A stretch of DNA of 64,000 nt, taken from contig NC_049907.1 of the NCBI RefSeq assembly GCF_001411555.2, positions 31,081,001-31,145,000 of the forward strand. The letters are read 5' to 3'. Position numbers and translations under genes: made by a program. Shown piece after piece: positions 11,701 to 24,579 of the stretch; positions within the stretch are counted from its first letter, which is position 1, and each line of letters starts with the position of its first letter. The notes beneath the pieces were generated by a model, which was given only the letters and a program-made list of their open reading frames with translations, was not told where the DNA came from and did not search any database. This DNA comes from Juglans regia (Eukaryota > Streptophyta > Magnoliopsida > Fagales > Juglandaceae).

Positions 11701-11941
11701 TAGGGGTGATATTCGGTCGGTTCGGACCGGAAAAACCGACCGAACCGACCAATTCGGTCCGGACCGGACCGGACCGAGAATGGTACAGGTCAGTCTCGGT
11801 CTGAATTTTATAGGAGCAACTTAATTCAGTCCGGTCCACGGTCTATGGGTTTTTCGGACCGGACCGGACCGAATTAAAATTGAAAAAAAATATATATATT
11901 AATTATATAATTCTCATTTAACCTATCACTAACTCACCATT

Positions 11942-14665
11942 TGTAACGACCCGACCCTATATTTTGTTTTTTTTAGGGATAAAATTTGAATAATTTTATT
12001 AAGGCTCCATCAGTATTATTATTATTATTATTATTATACTATTATTATTTTATGTCCAAGCCCTTGAATCCTCTTCATAATACAACTCCTTTCTACCAGA
12101 TTTTTTTTTCTTCTTTGAATTTCAAACAAGCCACCCACATGCACATGCACATGAACGTCTCTTCCTTTATTTGTCTCTAGGGTTTTCCACCATGTTTTTT
12201 TTTATACACATATGAGAACTTTGATGGTTGCCACAATAGCCCTCCATCACGTAGACTCCTCGCTGTGCAAGATTTCTATTCATGCACGGTTTAGTTTTTG
12301 TCCGTCTACCTATGCATGCACGGGCTTCATCCATTTTCCTCCACATTCACGTTTCTCATCCTAGGGTTTTCCTCTTGGCTCTCAATTGGCTAGATTTATA
12401 AATAGGTTAGGCCCTCCTCTGCATGAAAGGCATAGCCACTGCCGCCAACGTCTTGTTACACTCACGCACACAGAGCACACCTTTCACAAACCTCCTCCCC
12501 TCAAAACAGCATCACGTCCAGCAGACCACCTCCCTCAAGTTCGTCTAGCAGACCACCCAAGACCTTCCCCGTGACTCCCACCGTAATCCCAGAAAATAAC
12601 TTCACTGCCAAGTTGGTCTACGTTTTTTCCTCCACGCACTGAACCATTGCATGCCACCAGGAACCCACTGCACCACCTTGCCAAAGCCAAGCAAACCACG
12701 TCTCAGCTCCTCCCACTAGCCACCCCGTAGCCCAGCTAGCAGAACCACTGCACGGCCTGCCCTCGAAAAAGCCATCAAGCCGCTGCCATCCTCCCCTGTT
12801 TTTGGCCCTCGAAACAGAGCACCCCCACTCAAACCGAGAACCACGTTTTGCCACTTTTGGGCCGCGTCGCCACCGTTGGCAGCAACAGACGACGCCGGAG
12901 ATCTAGCCTCCACTGCCCTGTGACGCCACAGCAAGCCGCCACCCTTGCTCTGTAAGTTCAAGCCGTGTTCTCCCTCTCTTTCATCCCGTAAACTCTCCCT
13001 CTCTCATAACTCTCTCTCACTCTCAGTTGCTTAGCCGCCACTCGTCGAAGTTGACGCCGTGCTCAGCCACCAGAACCACCGTCGCGACTGCCTTCTTCCT
13101 CTCTCGGTGAGCATCGCACCACCCAACCCGAATGCATGCATCCCTTTCACGCGTAAAACCAAACCGGATCCATGTAACTCGTAAATCATTCTTTTTCTTT
13201 AGGTTAGTTATATTACAAAAATGCCCCTCTATTTTGTTTTCCCAAAATGCCCATGTTCAGTATGTTGTTTTCCAAAAAATATCTTTGCTTATTTAAGACT
13301 AACGGGTAAGGATATTTTAGTATTAAGAAGCGTTTAAGTTTAGAAAATATAGACTATTTTAGTAGTTTAATTTTTTAAAATAAAATCACTTGTTTAATTA
13401 GAAATTTATGCAAAATACGTTTTTTATTTTTATAGGCGACCGATTACGTGCCGATAATAGTGGATTACCATTGCAAGGTAAGTAGCATGATCATATTCTT
13501 ACACGTATGTATGGTAAACTGTTTATTTTTGTTATAAATGATATTATGCATGTATGCCCTTCATTGGAATCCCTTTTTTTTTTACGTACCCAAGACATGA
13601 TAAAAAGTCATGATTTTATGTGGAAGTTTATGAATATTGATGATCTTATGTGATAATTTATGCATTAAAATAATTATGGGAAGTCATACATGATTTTATG
13701 TGAAAGATTATTCATGAAATTATTTATTAAATGCATGATTTTATGTGAAAGATTATTCATAAAATTATTTATGGAATGCATGATTTTATGTGAGAGTTAT
13801 TTCATAAAATTTTCTATGAAAAGTCATGAATTTATGTGAGGAAACACGTATTATGATATTATGAAAGAATGCGATTTCATTTGAAATCTATGATACGATA
13901 TGACAAGTCTGTCTGCGATTTCTGTTGAAATCTATGAAATGACCAGTATGCAAGTATGATTTTGATAAGATATGTAACGGCCTATATTATGATATGAAAA
14001 CGGTACCTATGTTATGGGCATATTGCATTGCCAGGTTGTGCATGCTGGTAGTGCACCCAGTATTGTCCTCCTTATGTATGGATTCCACAACCCGCGGCCA
14101 CGGGCGGAATCGAAATCTACTTAGATTCGCTAACCCTAACTCACGGGGGTCAACAGTGGGTAACGGCCTATGATAAGTGAAAGATAAATTAATGTTCATG
14201 TTCATGTTATTTATGAATGTATTTATGAATATGCACGCTTTTTCAAGAAACCTTATGTTTATTTACTGTATGACGTGTTGCTTATTGAGTATTCGACTCA
14301 TTTTAGTTTGTTTTTATGTTTTTTAAACCACCCCAGGTAATGACATTTATGAAGATGAGACTGCAGGACAGGACTTGACCCAGGGAGACGAGGCAGAGGC
14401 CTAGACAGATTATGCTATAATTATTTTTATGGTTTAAAGTTTAAATAAATTATTTTGATAAGCACTCAAGACTTCCGTATTTTTAATAAGTGCTTCCGCA
14501 GACTTTATTTTGGATTTTCAGTATTTATTGAAATTTGTTATTTTATGGAATTCTTTCACATCTGGCGCATTGTTAAAAAGGAAAAGATTTTATATTTAAG
14601 TTTAGTTGTAGCACACTGGCTCCTCAAAATTTTAAAATGTCTTTATTGGGGAGCGGGGTGTTACA
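11942..14665 (+). mobile_element. solo LTR C1 (2.72 kb), TSD CCATT
   Basis: Begins TGTAACGACCCGACCC and ends GGGGTGTTACA with perfect CCATT duplications at 11937-11941 and 14666-14670, inside the hAT element. Its close relative is C2 (55597-58088). Order: short AT-rich start with a TTATTA microsatellite; a GC-rich leader (about 12380-13140) with no conserved frame; an AT-rich stretch; a central GGTGACCGAT...GCAAGGTAAG box (13431-13480); ATGCATGATTTTATGTGAAAG repeats (13610-13830); a GCGGCCACGGGCGG segment (14094-14107); and TTCGACTCATTTTAG plus GGACAGGACTTGACC before the end. Confidence 0.94.
13600..13840 (+). repeat. degenerate ~65-bp repeats in LTR C1
   Basis: The unit ATGCATGATTTTATGTGAAA followed by GATTATTCATAAAATTATTTA recurs three to four times; the same array, with slightly different copy number, is at 57080-57260 in C2. 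Confidence 0.75.
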
Positions 14666-14689
14666 CCATTAAATAATTATTAACTAATA

Positions 14690-15480
14690 GTCTAATACTA
14701 ATATTCATAATTTTATACTAATACTAACATTTATAATTTTATACTAATATTAATATTTATACTAATAGTCTAGACTTTACTTCTAGTCTTCTATACTCTA
14801 ATATGGTATATATAAAAAAATACTAATAGTCTAATATAGAGTAAGAGTCTAAGACTATAGTTATAGTTATACTAATATTATAATATAGTTATAACTTATA
14901 CTAATCATAGATTCATGATTCATAATAACTAATCACTATAAGCCTATAGTATTAATGTATTATTATATAATATCTAGTATTAGTATCACTATATCATTAT
15001 AATATAAATATTATAATATAGTTATAACTTGTACTAATTACTAAATCACTATAACTAATATTAGTATATTACTATTTCCTAATAGTCTAATACTAATAAT
15101 ATTATATAGTTATAACTTATACTAATCAAGTAATCATGAATTCATGATTCATAATAACTAATTACTTTAAGCCTATAGTATTAATGTATTATTATATAAT
15201 ATATAGTATTACTATTACTATATCATTATAATATATATTACTATTACTATTAGTAATTTAGTATTGGTATAGTCAATAGTTATTTAGTATAACATAAGTA
15301 TTATATAATGTATTATACTAAGTAGTTATAGTATAATAGTATTAATAATTTAATAGCATATTATAAAAGTTATAGTACCATAGCATAATATTTGTATAAT
15401 AGTATATTATTAATATCACTATAAGTTATAAGTTATAACTATATATACCTAATAGGCTAATAGCCTAATACAATGATTTA
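14690..15480. repeat. AT-rich block with a ~230-bp internal duplication
   Basis: Extreme A/T content with TACTAATA and TATAGTTATAACTTATACT words. Two long similar stretches, each running from TTCATGATTCATAATAACTA through AGCCTATAGTATTAATG to TATCATTATAATAT, begin near 14912 and 15141, about 229 bp apart. Comparable AT-rich sequence recurs at 47290-47560 and 51770-51900. No coding content. Confidence 0.7.
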
Positions 15481-15820
15481 TTCATCATATAATGATATAC
15501 AAAATACAATGATTTGTTAATCACATTACAAATTTACATATACAAAATGTAAAAACTTAAAAGTTTAATAGATGAAAGAATTTATTATTATTATTATTAG
15601 AATGATATAGCAATTAACATTTAACATCATAAATATAATTATTATTAATTATTTTTTAAAGAGTTAATTAAATAATCCACATTAAGTAGTTTATTTAATT
15701 TTAATTTTACTAATTTAAATAATTTTTTTAATTAATTTATGTGCTAAAAAGATAAAAGAATCACAAATTTATCAAAATGGCACCCAAGCGGTGCCGTTTT
15801 AGTCACTGCAGGCGAAAACA

Positions 15821-15866
15821 ATAACTAGGTTGCGCGAAACGGCGTCGTTTCGCGCAACCCAGTTAT
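15821..15866. repeat. 46-nt palindrome, GC-rich centre
   Basis: Arms of 21 bases (ATAACT, one mismatch, GGTTGCGCGAAACG) around a four-base GCGT centre; the mirrored arm is CGTTTCGCGCAACC and then AGTTAT. The GGCGTCGTTT word is repeated in the next palindrome. It sits just before the pyrimidine-rich leader inside the hAT element. Confidence 0.85.
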
Positions 15867-15889
15867 TTTTTTTCAACTTAACTTCCCTA

Positions 15890-15935
15890 AAACGACGCCG
15901 TTTGGGTCCAATTTGGACCCCAAACGGCGTCGTTT
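15890..15935. repeat. second 46-nt palindrome with ACGACGCCGTTT arms
   Basis: Left arm AAACGACGCCGTTTGGG then TCCA; right arm TGGACCCC then AAACGGCGTCGTTT, pairing throughout except for one bulged base. Together with 15821-15866 and the GGTGCCGTTTTAG at about 15790 it makes a cluster of CGCCGTTT words that resembles plant promoter elements. Confidence 0.85.
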
Positions 15936-16146
15936 CAAGGAATATAACTCCAACTGCTTGCGTATTGCGTTCGTCTTCCCCAGAAACCCCGTCCACTTTC
16001 TTTTTCCCCAATTCCCATCCCGCAGCCCAGCTTCCGCAAACCCTAAGCGCCCTCCCGCAGCCCCGCCGTCCCGCCAACCGTAAGCGCAGCGAATCGCGAT
16101 CCACCCTCCGTCTCAGCACTGCAGCAAGCCCCAATTGCCTAGTTGG

Positions 16147-16148
16147 TA

Positions 16149-16181
<33 letters not shown>

Positions 16182-16185
16182 CCAG
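16147..16185. repeat. CT dinucleotide microsatellite
   Basis: About 16 uninterrupted CT units with one A interruption near the end, following a C-rich leader-like stretch (15950-16140). Confidence 0.9.
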
Positions 16186-18089
16186 AACTTAAATTCATTT
16201 CCTTGTGAAATTTGTGATAAAAATGGTTTTGTTTTGCTCTAGCCTCTAGAGAACATCTGCTTGGTTACTTGGTAGAAACTAGAAATAGAATGGTAGTTGA
16301 TGCTCTACACGGTACATTCGTTACATATTGTCTACGTTTTCCAGGATTTCCCATCTATTTAAAACTGTTTTTGTTGTAGAAAAAATGCTAATATTTCCTG
16401 CAGGACATCAATTTAGTGCGTACATGCTGAAAAAAAAAATCACTTGTCCTACTAGATGATTTTTGTTCCATGGAGTTGTTAACCATAAAATCATCTGCAA
16501 CTCCCCCTGCTTCCTAGCCTCAATTTTGTAACTTGTTCCTATATGGTGTGGCATGCCATTTTGCCATTATTAAGTGATTTCTAAGTGAAAAAAATCTTAA
16601 TTTTTTGTTATCCACATTCTTTGAACATATCCATGTTTAAATTGCTCAACCTTTTTCTCCCATAGAGCTTGATTAGCTGTATTAACTAGAATCACAAGCC
16701 TTTTTCAAGGGCTTGTATGCTGAATAGGGTTGGCAAATGAGCTTGAGCCAAGCCCAGTATCTAACGGTTTGTTTAAAATTTTTATGGATAGAACTTGTTG
16801 GGGATTTGAACTTTGCTGATTCTGTGGAGGCGTCAAATTCAATGTCTATTGGCCCTACTTCTACACCCAATGTTGATTAAAGACTAAAGATGTGAGGTAA
16901 GCTAGGCTCTTAAATTATTTCCTGATCTTCATGTGGTATTTTATCAGATTTTAACTACTTTAAATTAATAAGTGGAAACAAAAAAGATGATAGAGTTTCA
17001 AGTTCTTCATTTGATCTGTTCCTTCAATTGATTTGATGATATTAGTTGTAGTAGTCGGTCCTTAATCTTTAATAGCCCTATTCATAACGATGGAATAAAA
17101 AATTTTCAATTTGTTACCATATAAATGACTTATTTCTGGACATGATTGATTCAGAAATGAGAAAACTTTGCTCATTCCACATGGATCTCATTTTTGTTGC
17201 GTGTAAATTTGTATTCAGTATGTGGATATGACATATTGTAACGAACCTTTAGACAATTGTTGAGTTGATTGTCAGACTTCTATTGTCCTTAGTTGTAATC
17301 ACATGTGCAAGTTTTATTTCCTTGTTCTATAATTTATAAAGTCATAACTATCGTGAGTATTTAAAAAAATACTTACGACTGCTTTATAATTATTTTATAA
17401 TTTCATATTAAATGAAGGGTAATTTTATAAAATTAAAATTTATTATAATGAAGTGACATGCAGCTTCCATATATTGGTTGATTAAGATTGTAAATTTGTA
17501 ACATGCAGCTTCCATATAATCTTAAAGCATCTCTTTCAGCCTTGCACCCTAGTGAGCGGAATACATGTGCTGAACTTGAAGTTGCAAACAAGTGTCTTGA
17601 GGAAAGCTATTGTACTATCAGGAAGATATTATCGTTTATGGCTTTGTAAATTACCCATTATATGTTAAGTACTTAAGTTGTTAAGTTTTAGATTATAATT
17701 TGTAATTTGTAATAACTTTTGAATTTTTTTTCTTTTTTGGACTTTTTTAGTTTTTTATATAGAATAGTTTTTTTTTTATCATTGTATTTTTCAAGATCAA
17801 GCTTTTTTTAGTAGTTTTAGCTAAAAAAAATGTAGTGGGCCGAAAAAAATTGAAATTGGGCCCAAAAAAAATCAGATTTAGATGGGCTGAATGGCCCATT
17901 TTAGGCATGTCCAGACCAACTGGACCGACCCTAGACCGGACCGAACCGAAATGAACCGGACCGGACCGGTCCTATATGTGACTCGGTCCGGTCTAGGGTG
18001 GACAATTCTTGGACCGAATAGGTCCGGTCCGGTCCACAAAATGGCCCAAGATCGGACCGGACCGGACTGAACTCACCCCTATATATATA

Positions 18090-18518
18090 TATATATAGGT
18101 GACCAGAGTGCCGCCTAACCTATACGTAAAATTGATAGCCCTACAACCTACCCGGGGGACTAAGTGTGCAAGTTACAAGATATCGTGAACAATAAAATAA
18201 ATATGAAATCTAGATAAAGATGAGCTTGTTTATAAATGTTGTAGCCATTGAAATCTTTATGTGATCATGACTCATTACATGTTCGTTTATTCATTATTAT
18301 GTATTCCTTAATATCTTATTTGTTATCTATTTGTTTATAATCTGCTAGCTTGTTCACACTACTGGAATTTTTGAATTCACCTATCCCCATTTTTTTTTAT
18401 AGATGCATTTTAAAATAGAACCAAGACCAATAATCTTTCAAGTGTGACAGTCATTGTCATTGTAGATAATCATATCCAAATGCTCGATGAAAGTTTGAGA
18501 GTCTTTTCCTTGACGGAC
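18090..18518. other. unassigned sequence between hAT element and LTR B2
   Basis: No domain or repeat recognised. It might be the continuation of the old Ty3/gypsy element broken by the hAT insertion, but I could not align it. Confidence 0.4.
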
Positions 18519-20398
18519 TATAACACCTCACTTAAAATCAACTCCAGTAGCCATGACCTTAGCTAAGTAGAAGTTGGGATATTTGAGAGAGAACATTTTT
18601 AGAGCCTGAGTTGGCAAAAGAGCTTATACTTTGGGTTTAGTAAAATTATTAGAATATTTTTAGTGCTTTATTAGTTTTTAGGAAATGAGCCAAGAGGCCA
18701 ATGAGAGAATGACACATGGCATATTGTAGGTTTGCCACATTAATGGGCTAAGTGATTTGGTTAATTACTAGATGGATTTGGAGAAGTCCCAAGAGGGATT
18801 TAATAAAGCCCCTAACTTTCTAAGATGAGATGGGCTATGAATAGACACTAAGACCTTAGGCTCAACTTGGGAGACATAAGACTTTAAGCCCAACTTGATG
18901 GACACAAGACATTATCAATGGATATAAGACTATTGAACCCAACTTAGTAAGATTCAAGGCTTTAGGCCCAAATTTAGAGAAGACCCAAAGTTAGGACCCA
19001 ACCTAGTGGACAATTGAGGCCAAGGAAAGGCCCAATAAATCTAGACATAAGGTCCATGGATAAGTCCGCTTCTAGGCCCACAACATAAGCTTGTTCTTAT
19101 GGCCTAATAAGAACCCAACACTTGAAGCCCAAGCCTTGTATTTCATTTCACTCTTCCAAATGTGACCACATACACCATACCATAGGTTTTCATCTTACCC
19201 AAGCCCCAACTACACACCCCTAGGGTTCTCCTTCAACCTTGGTTAAGTTTTTAACTTGAGTTAAGATCACTATTCATCTCACCCATGAATAGTAACTCAA
19301 ACATCATGATTTTTCATAGTTTTCTTAAAACCATTTTCTTCACAATTTAAGATATGAAATTCTTGTATTTTACACTTGTTTTGCATCACTCTTAGGCAAC
19401 CTTTTAAGGTTAGAATTAACCCAATACATGTCTCATAAACAACAATGCCAACTAAACCCACCAATCAGCACATTTGAAGCAAACCAAGTGATCCTTCATT
19501 AAACCACCCAAAACCAACGCCCCCTTAAACCAAGTTTCAAGAAGATTTCTACCCCTTTAATTCTCATGGTGTCACCTAAGAATCAGATTTAGCAATTGTA
19601 CAAAACAATTCCAAGAAACAAAACCAAAACACCAACTATTCACCTAGGAACTTAAGGAATGAACTCCACCAATTGCAGCTCCATCTTCAAGGAATGTCTG
19701 CACTTATTTGTCTCACCTCCACACACCACCACCTTTGTCATTTAGCCCCTAGGAAATGCGTCAAAACACTCAAGTGAAAGCTTGTCCAATTACCTCCTTA
19801 AGGCAGCCAAACCAATTGGCACAAAGAGAGGCACACTTGAACCACTCGGCTAAAACCACCACCCATTTCATCCCTTTCATTTTTTGCTCAAGCATGATCA
19901 CATGGCAGCCACTCATGCCTCTTTTCCTCAATTGAAAAAGTTTTCAAATGGTGGTAATAATGCTCCCAAATTAGACTAAGAAGAAGAGACAAGAAGGGAA
20001 TAAAAACTGGACAGTTTTTTATTCAAAACCGTCAGCCCCCATTGTGTATTCTCATTTGGATTTTTGTCCCAAATTTATAAAGCAAGCCAGCCCCTGCAAC
20101 TATGGTCTTCTTCTAACTCTTTTTTATGGTTTAATCATGAAGCTTAGGACACTATTCATCTGACCTAGCCATGACACCATTGGATTTTACACTCAACACT
20201 CCACCTCTCAACTCCACTAATCAACTCCCTCATTCTTCTCTCACTTCCTCACGCACCTCCCTCAAGCATTACCTTAGAATTCTTGAGAGCAAAGTACTCC
20301 TAGTGTGAGAGAAGGGTGAAACCGAGTGACTAGTGTGAGATTCTTGGAGTGAGTTGTTCTTGAGAGCCTTCAAATTTACGGTTTGGGTAAGCAATCTT

Positions 20399-20410
20399 AC
20401 TTTGTCTTTT
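20399..20410 (+). promoter_or_regulatory. possible leader/donor-like site in LTR B2
   Basis: GGTTTGGGTAAGC follows a pyrimidine/GTGAG-rich stretch (20280-20390), in the position where LTR B1 has AATTTGGGTAAG at 9562. The G|GTAAG-like word after a leader is a recurrent feature of these LTRs. Function is inferred only from recurrence. Confidence 0.3.
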
Positions 20411-23400
20411 GTTGGGTGTTAGAATTGAATGTTAGGCTTTGAATCATGGCATGAGAATGTAGATTTGATTGAGTTATATAAGGCTTAACTTGAGGACATC
20501 CATTTCGGTTCAGATTTGAAGTTGTGCTTGAATAAATTGTTTTGGGATGAAATTTTAGCCATCACATATTTTGATGTGATCTTATATGTTTTACTAATTT
20601 CTAGAAAGATTTATTGAAGGTTTAAATTTGAGAAAATTAGCATGTCATTATAAGTTTATAAATCAATATCTTGTGTTGTTCATCTAGCATGTTTTGGGTT
20701 ACAATTGGTTGAAGTTTATCTTAAGGAATCTTAGTTAAGTTTCCAAACCATGAGTATTAGATATGTAGAAATGCTTCACTATCAAGATAAGAGTAAGAAT
20801 GCATGATTCATTTAGGTTTTAAAACTTACATTGACAAAGAAAAGCTAGAAACATCATGCATACACCCGGTTTGAAGGTTTTTGGATGATTTGGTGTTATT
20901 CAATGCCAATGTGTTGGGATGAACTTGTGTGAAATGAACCTAAGTTATAAGCATGTCCCCCAATATCAGATTTATGATTTTCTACTTGGTGAAACTTGAT
21001 CACACATGCATCTGTAGAAGTTGTAGGCTTGAAATCACAAAAAGGCCCACATAGTGAAAGCTTAAGGCCTAAGTGGCAATTTCGAGAAATATATGGGTAG
21101 TTTTGTAAATATAATTTTTTAATCCTTTTGATTATGAACATCTTCTTTAGTTTAAGATTTCTCACTTAGAATAACTCTTATTATAGCCGCACCAAATTTC
21201 TAAGTACTCCGAAAGTTTGTAAGTTAGCTTCTAACTTACTCCCAGATAATTTATTTATGATTCTTGTATAAACGCAACATTCATATTATAAATGTCATTT
21301 TGAGCACGAAACATTATATGATACATCATTGAGCATTTGATTACTTCCTTACGTGACATGTGAAATTCTCACTATTTTAGCATATTGTATATAAATTTCA
21401 TTTTTCATGAAACTTACTACATATGCACATGTCATGAAATACATTTTGTTCAAGCATTGCATGAAATTAAATTTTATCAAGACCCCAAAGGCTAGGATGG
21501 GGAATTATCCTACTGGAACTCTTCTATTCACTCTAGAGTGAGTAAGAATGGAGTGGTAATCCCTAGGTTGACAAAAACTGTCAACGCGTTTCAAATAGAT
21601 TCTTTTTAAAGAATGCCAGAGCGAAGTCGTAAGTAGCACCTAATGTTGTGAGTGCATATGTTATGATGATATGCTATGATGATGATATGTTATGATGAAA
21701 TGTTATGATATCAATGCATTGGGTTATGATGTTTGCAGACAAAGACGTAGTTTCAATAAGAGTTGTATTACAGTGAGCAGTAGTGTAACGCCCGTCCTTG
21801 TGGTGGGACTTTTTCTAAAATATTTTTATAAAAGGGACGACGGGAATTACCGTCCTGTTTAAAACTTTTCACTTGCATTCCCAGAGTGCGAGACTCTACG
21901 CTTATAAATAAAATGTGCTTTGATCATAAAAGAGGGTTACAGCGGAAAACATAAATCTTATAATAAAAAGGACTCGTACGTTTAAAACTCGTGCCTAGAC
22001 TTCCGTGCTCTTCTCCATGGGCCGTGTCCCTCCTGATAGTGCAGTTCCTGTGAGGGGGAGGGACATGCATAAAAACTAAAATGAGTCGAAGACTCGTAAG
22101 CATTACTTCATACGGTTAAAATATAACAACATAGGTTTTCATTCATGCATTCATCATGCGTACATACTATTACGTGCGTGCCTACGTGTCTTGTGTGCTT
22201 TCGTTTGAAAACGTTACTGGACGGGGCTTTTCTTTTAAAAGGCTTTCTTCTATTTAAAACGTGTCCCCCGTCACTGCCTTCATTTCTTCAAGAGTCGGTG
22301 TAAGGGATTTTACTTTAAAAAGGGCTTTCTCATCGTAAAACGTTTCCCCCGTCAGTGCCTTCATTTCTTAAAGAGCCCGTGCTCTTGTGCTCTTGTGCAT
22401 ACATGTGCGTTCGTGCGTGCGTGTGTACATCCATTCTTTCTTATCGCTTTCATAGGCCAGTACACACAATTACGCCCCGTGTGTTTGGGATTAGCGGTCT
22501 TCCTTTGGACCCGGATTCCGCCCGTGGCCACGGGTTGGGAACCCCTTTTCATAGGGGGCAGCACTAGGTGCACTTCCAGTGCTACTTACCCGGCATTGCA
22601 ATCTGCCCATTCATACCCTTTTCATTCATGTCATGTGGCCGTTACGTGTCTTCATACATTCATGCTTTCATTTCTTTCTTTCTTTCTTTTCATTCGTTCG
22701 TTCATGTCAGCTCGAAGGAGCTGGAGCTTTCATTCAGTTCGTTCTTTCATTTAACAGTCCTTTCTTTTCATGAGAAAACATTTCTTTTCGTGAGAAAATA
22801 TCGTTTGGGGCTTAAGCCCGAAAATGGTCTTTCCGTTTTCTTTTTCAATTTCATTTCAGCTCTATCCTCTTTTTAACAAAGAACATACATGGGCTTAAGC
22901 GTCAGCTTCCGTGGCATCCTATAAGTGTCACCTTGAACGTCGTCAATCATGGCATCCGCGAGTATCACCTCGTGGTGCACATGAGAGCGTCGGTTCGTAG
23001 GATTCACAAAAGCATCTGCTTTCATGCCTTTCATGCATCTTCATCAGTTTATGGGTTTTTCTTAGAAAATACATACAATAGATACAGCGTATAGTTATCC
23101 ATTCACATGCGTACAATTAATACTTTGGGGTGCGTAAAAAGGGGCTGCCAATGAGGGGCCGTACATACTTATACTTTTGAACATTGAGCATTTTCTTTCT
23201 TAAAACGGTTTTAGTCTTTTCGTGAGCATTTTAAGGGAAAAGCGTTTCTTGTATCTTTGATAACTCTAGAAGAGTATGAACGTAACACTTACCTGGACTC
23301 CATGCTACTTGCATGTCATTCAGTCCATTCACGTGCTTGTCAGATAGCAACCTACATGCATACACATAACCTTAGCATCATCCTCTATCTAATGCATAAG

Positions 23401-24579
23401 TAACTTAAACTATAAATAGAACTACGCTATACTTAGAACACTCTCCTTCTATCCCGTGCACTTACGTCCCCTTCACTATGTTAAACCCTTCGAGGACCAC
23501 TTACAGTCACCACAACTTCCAACTCAAAGTCTTGCCTCGAGTGCTCATCCACTAAAGTGAACCCCTTATTCACCTTAGGATTAAGACACTAGGACATTCG
23601 TCTTACTCTTCTTACAACCACATTCGACGCATGATTCCGACCGATGGAAATCACACATCTCAATCCTAACGATGCATCCGTCACTATCTTCATGCATCTT
23701 GGCCCACACTAAATCCTCATTCCCATCCATAAAGACACATGGCTCTAAGCCAACTCTGAGGCTTAAGCACCGTGCAACTATGCTCATGACAGATTACCCA
23801 TTACATATGGTGAATCCGTCCGGCACGTGTCTCTCACCATGTTACACAGGTACCTTACCCCTTTATCACCTAAGATCAACGTATATAACACGTTGATCAC
23901 CTGCTCGTAGGGACAAGGGCCATACTCCGATACCAATCTTCTCTTAACCCGGCTAGCATGACTCTTCACGCTACCCGTCCCTTTTGACAGTTCATCCCAA
24001 CACTTAACACGACAAGACTCCATCCATAACTACGTTTCATGTCACGTTATATAGCCCGAGATTGTTCCAGTGCTACACTGTGACCTTGTCGTGTTACCTG
24101 ACATTCTACTACATCACTCCTGACTCATCACGAGTACGGTTCCTCACGTACTCCCGTCACATCGTGACATCTCGTCACGTTCCCATTACGCCATTTCTAC
24201 ACTTTAACACTTCACCCATCATAAGCATGACTTCCAATAACCACGTCACTTCGTGACGTTGCCCAGTCATGCTTCCGCTGCGTACTCTTACACTTATTCC
24301 ATTACTTCACCCATCACAAGCACGACTGTCAATAGTCATGTCACTTCGTGACATTCCCCAGTCATGCTTCCGCTGCGCACTCTTATACTTGTTCTACTAC
24401 TTTGTGCATACTCCTGGCCATAAGTCCATCACAGTGACACCTGTCACTTCAGACTACAGGCTACGCCATAACTACTTCGGGACACTGTTTCACAGTTCCC
24501 GACGCTATCCATCACGTTCCACGCCCATCAATCACATAACCATCCTTATCTCTACGACACGCCACACGGAGTGTCGCTG

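Larger units (their letters stand above)
11701..18081. mobile_element. hAT-type transposon, interrupted, TSD TATATATA
   Basis: Ends are TAGGGGTGA (11701) and TCACCCCTA (18081), perfect inverted repeats of nine bases, next to subterminal clusters of GGTCCGGTCCGG and CCGGACCGGACC on both sides (11715-11870, 17925-18065). Flanks are TATATATA on each side, the 8-bp length typical of hAT, though low complexity makes this weaker than the LTR duplications. After removing solo LTR C1 the element is about 3.65 kb. I recognise no transposase domain. The interior has a CpG-rich leader-like zone (15780-16200) and exon-like scraps (ELVGDLNFADSVEASNSMS near 16790-16850; LHPSERNTCAELEVANKCLE near 17545-17605), so it may be a non-autonomous element carrying captured sequence. 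Confidence 0.75.

Noticed and set aside
15799..16192. Overlapping 111- and 120-codon frames near the hAT palindromes
   Set aside because: Opposite-strand frames through palindromes and the CT microsatellite; no conserved domain.
22355..22876. Overlapping frames of 64-119 codons
   Set aside because: TTTCTTTC- and CATTC-rich sequence inside LTR F keeps several frames open; translations are Phe/Ser-rich low complexity.
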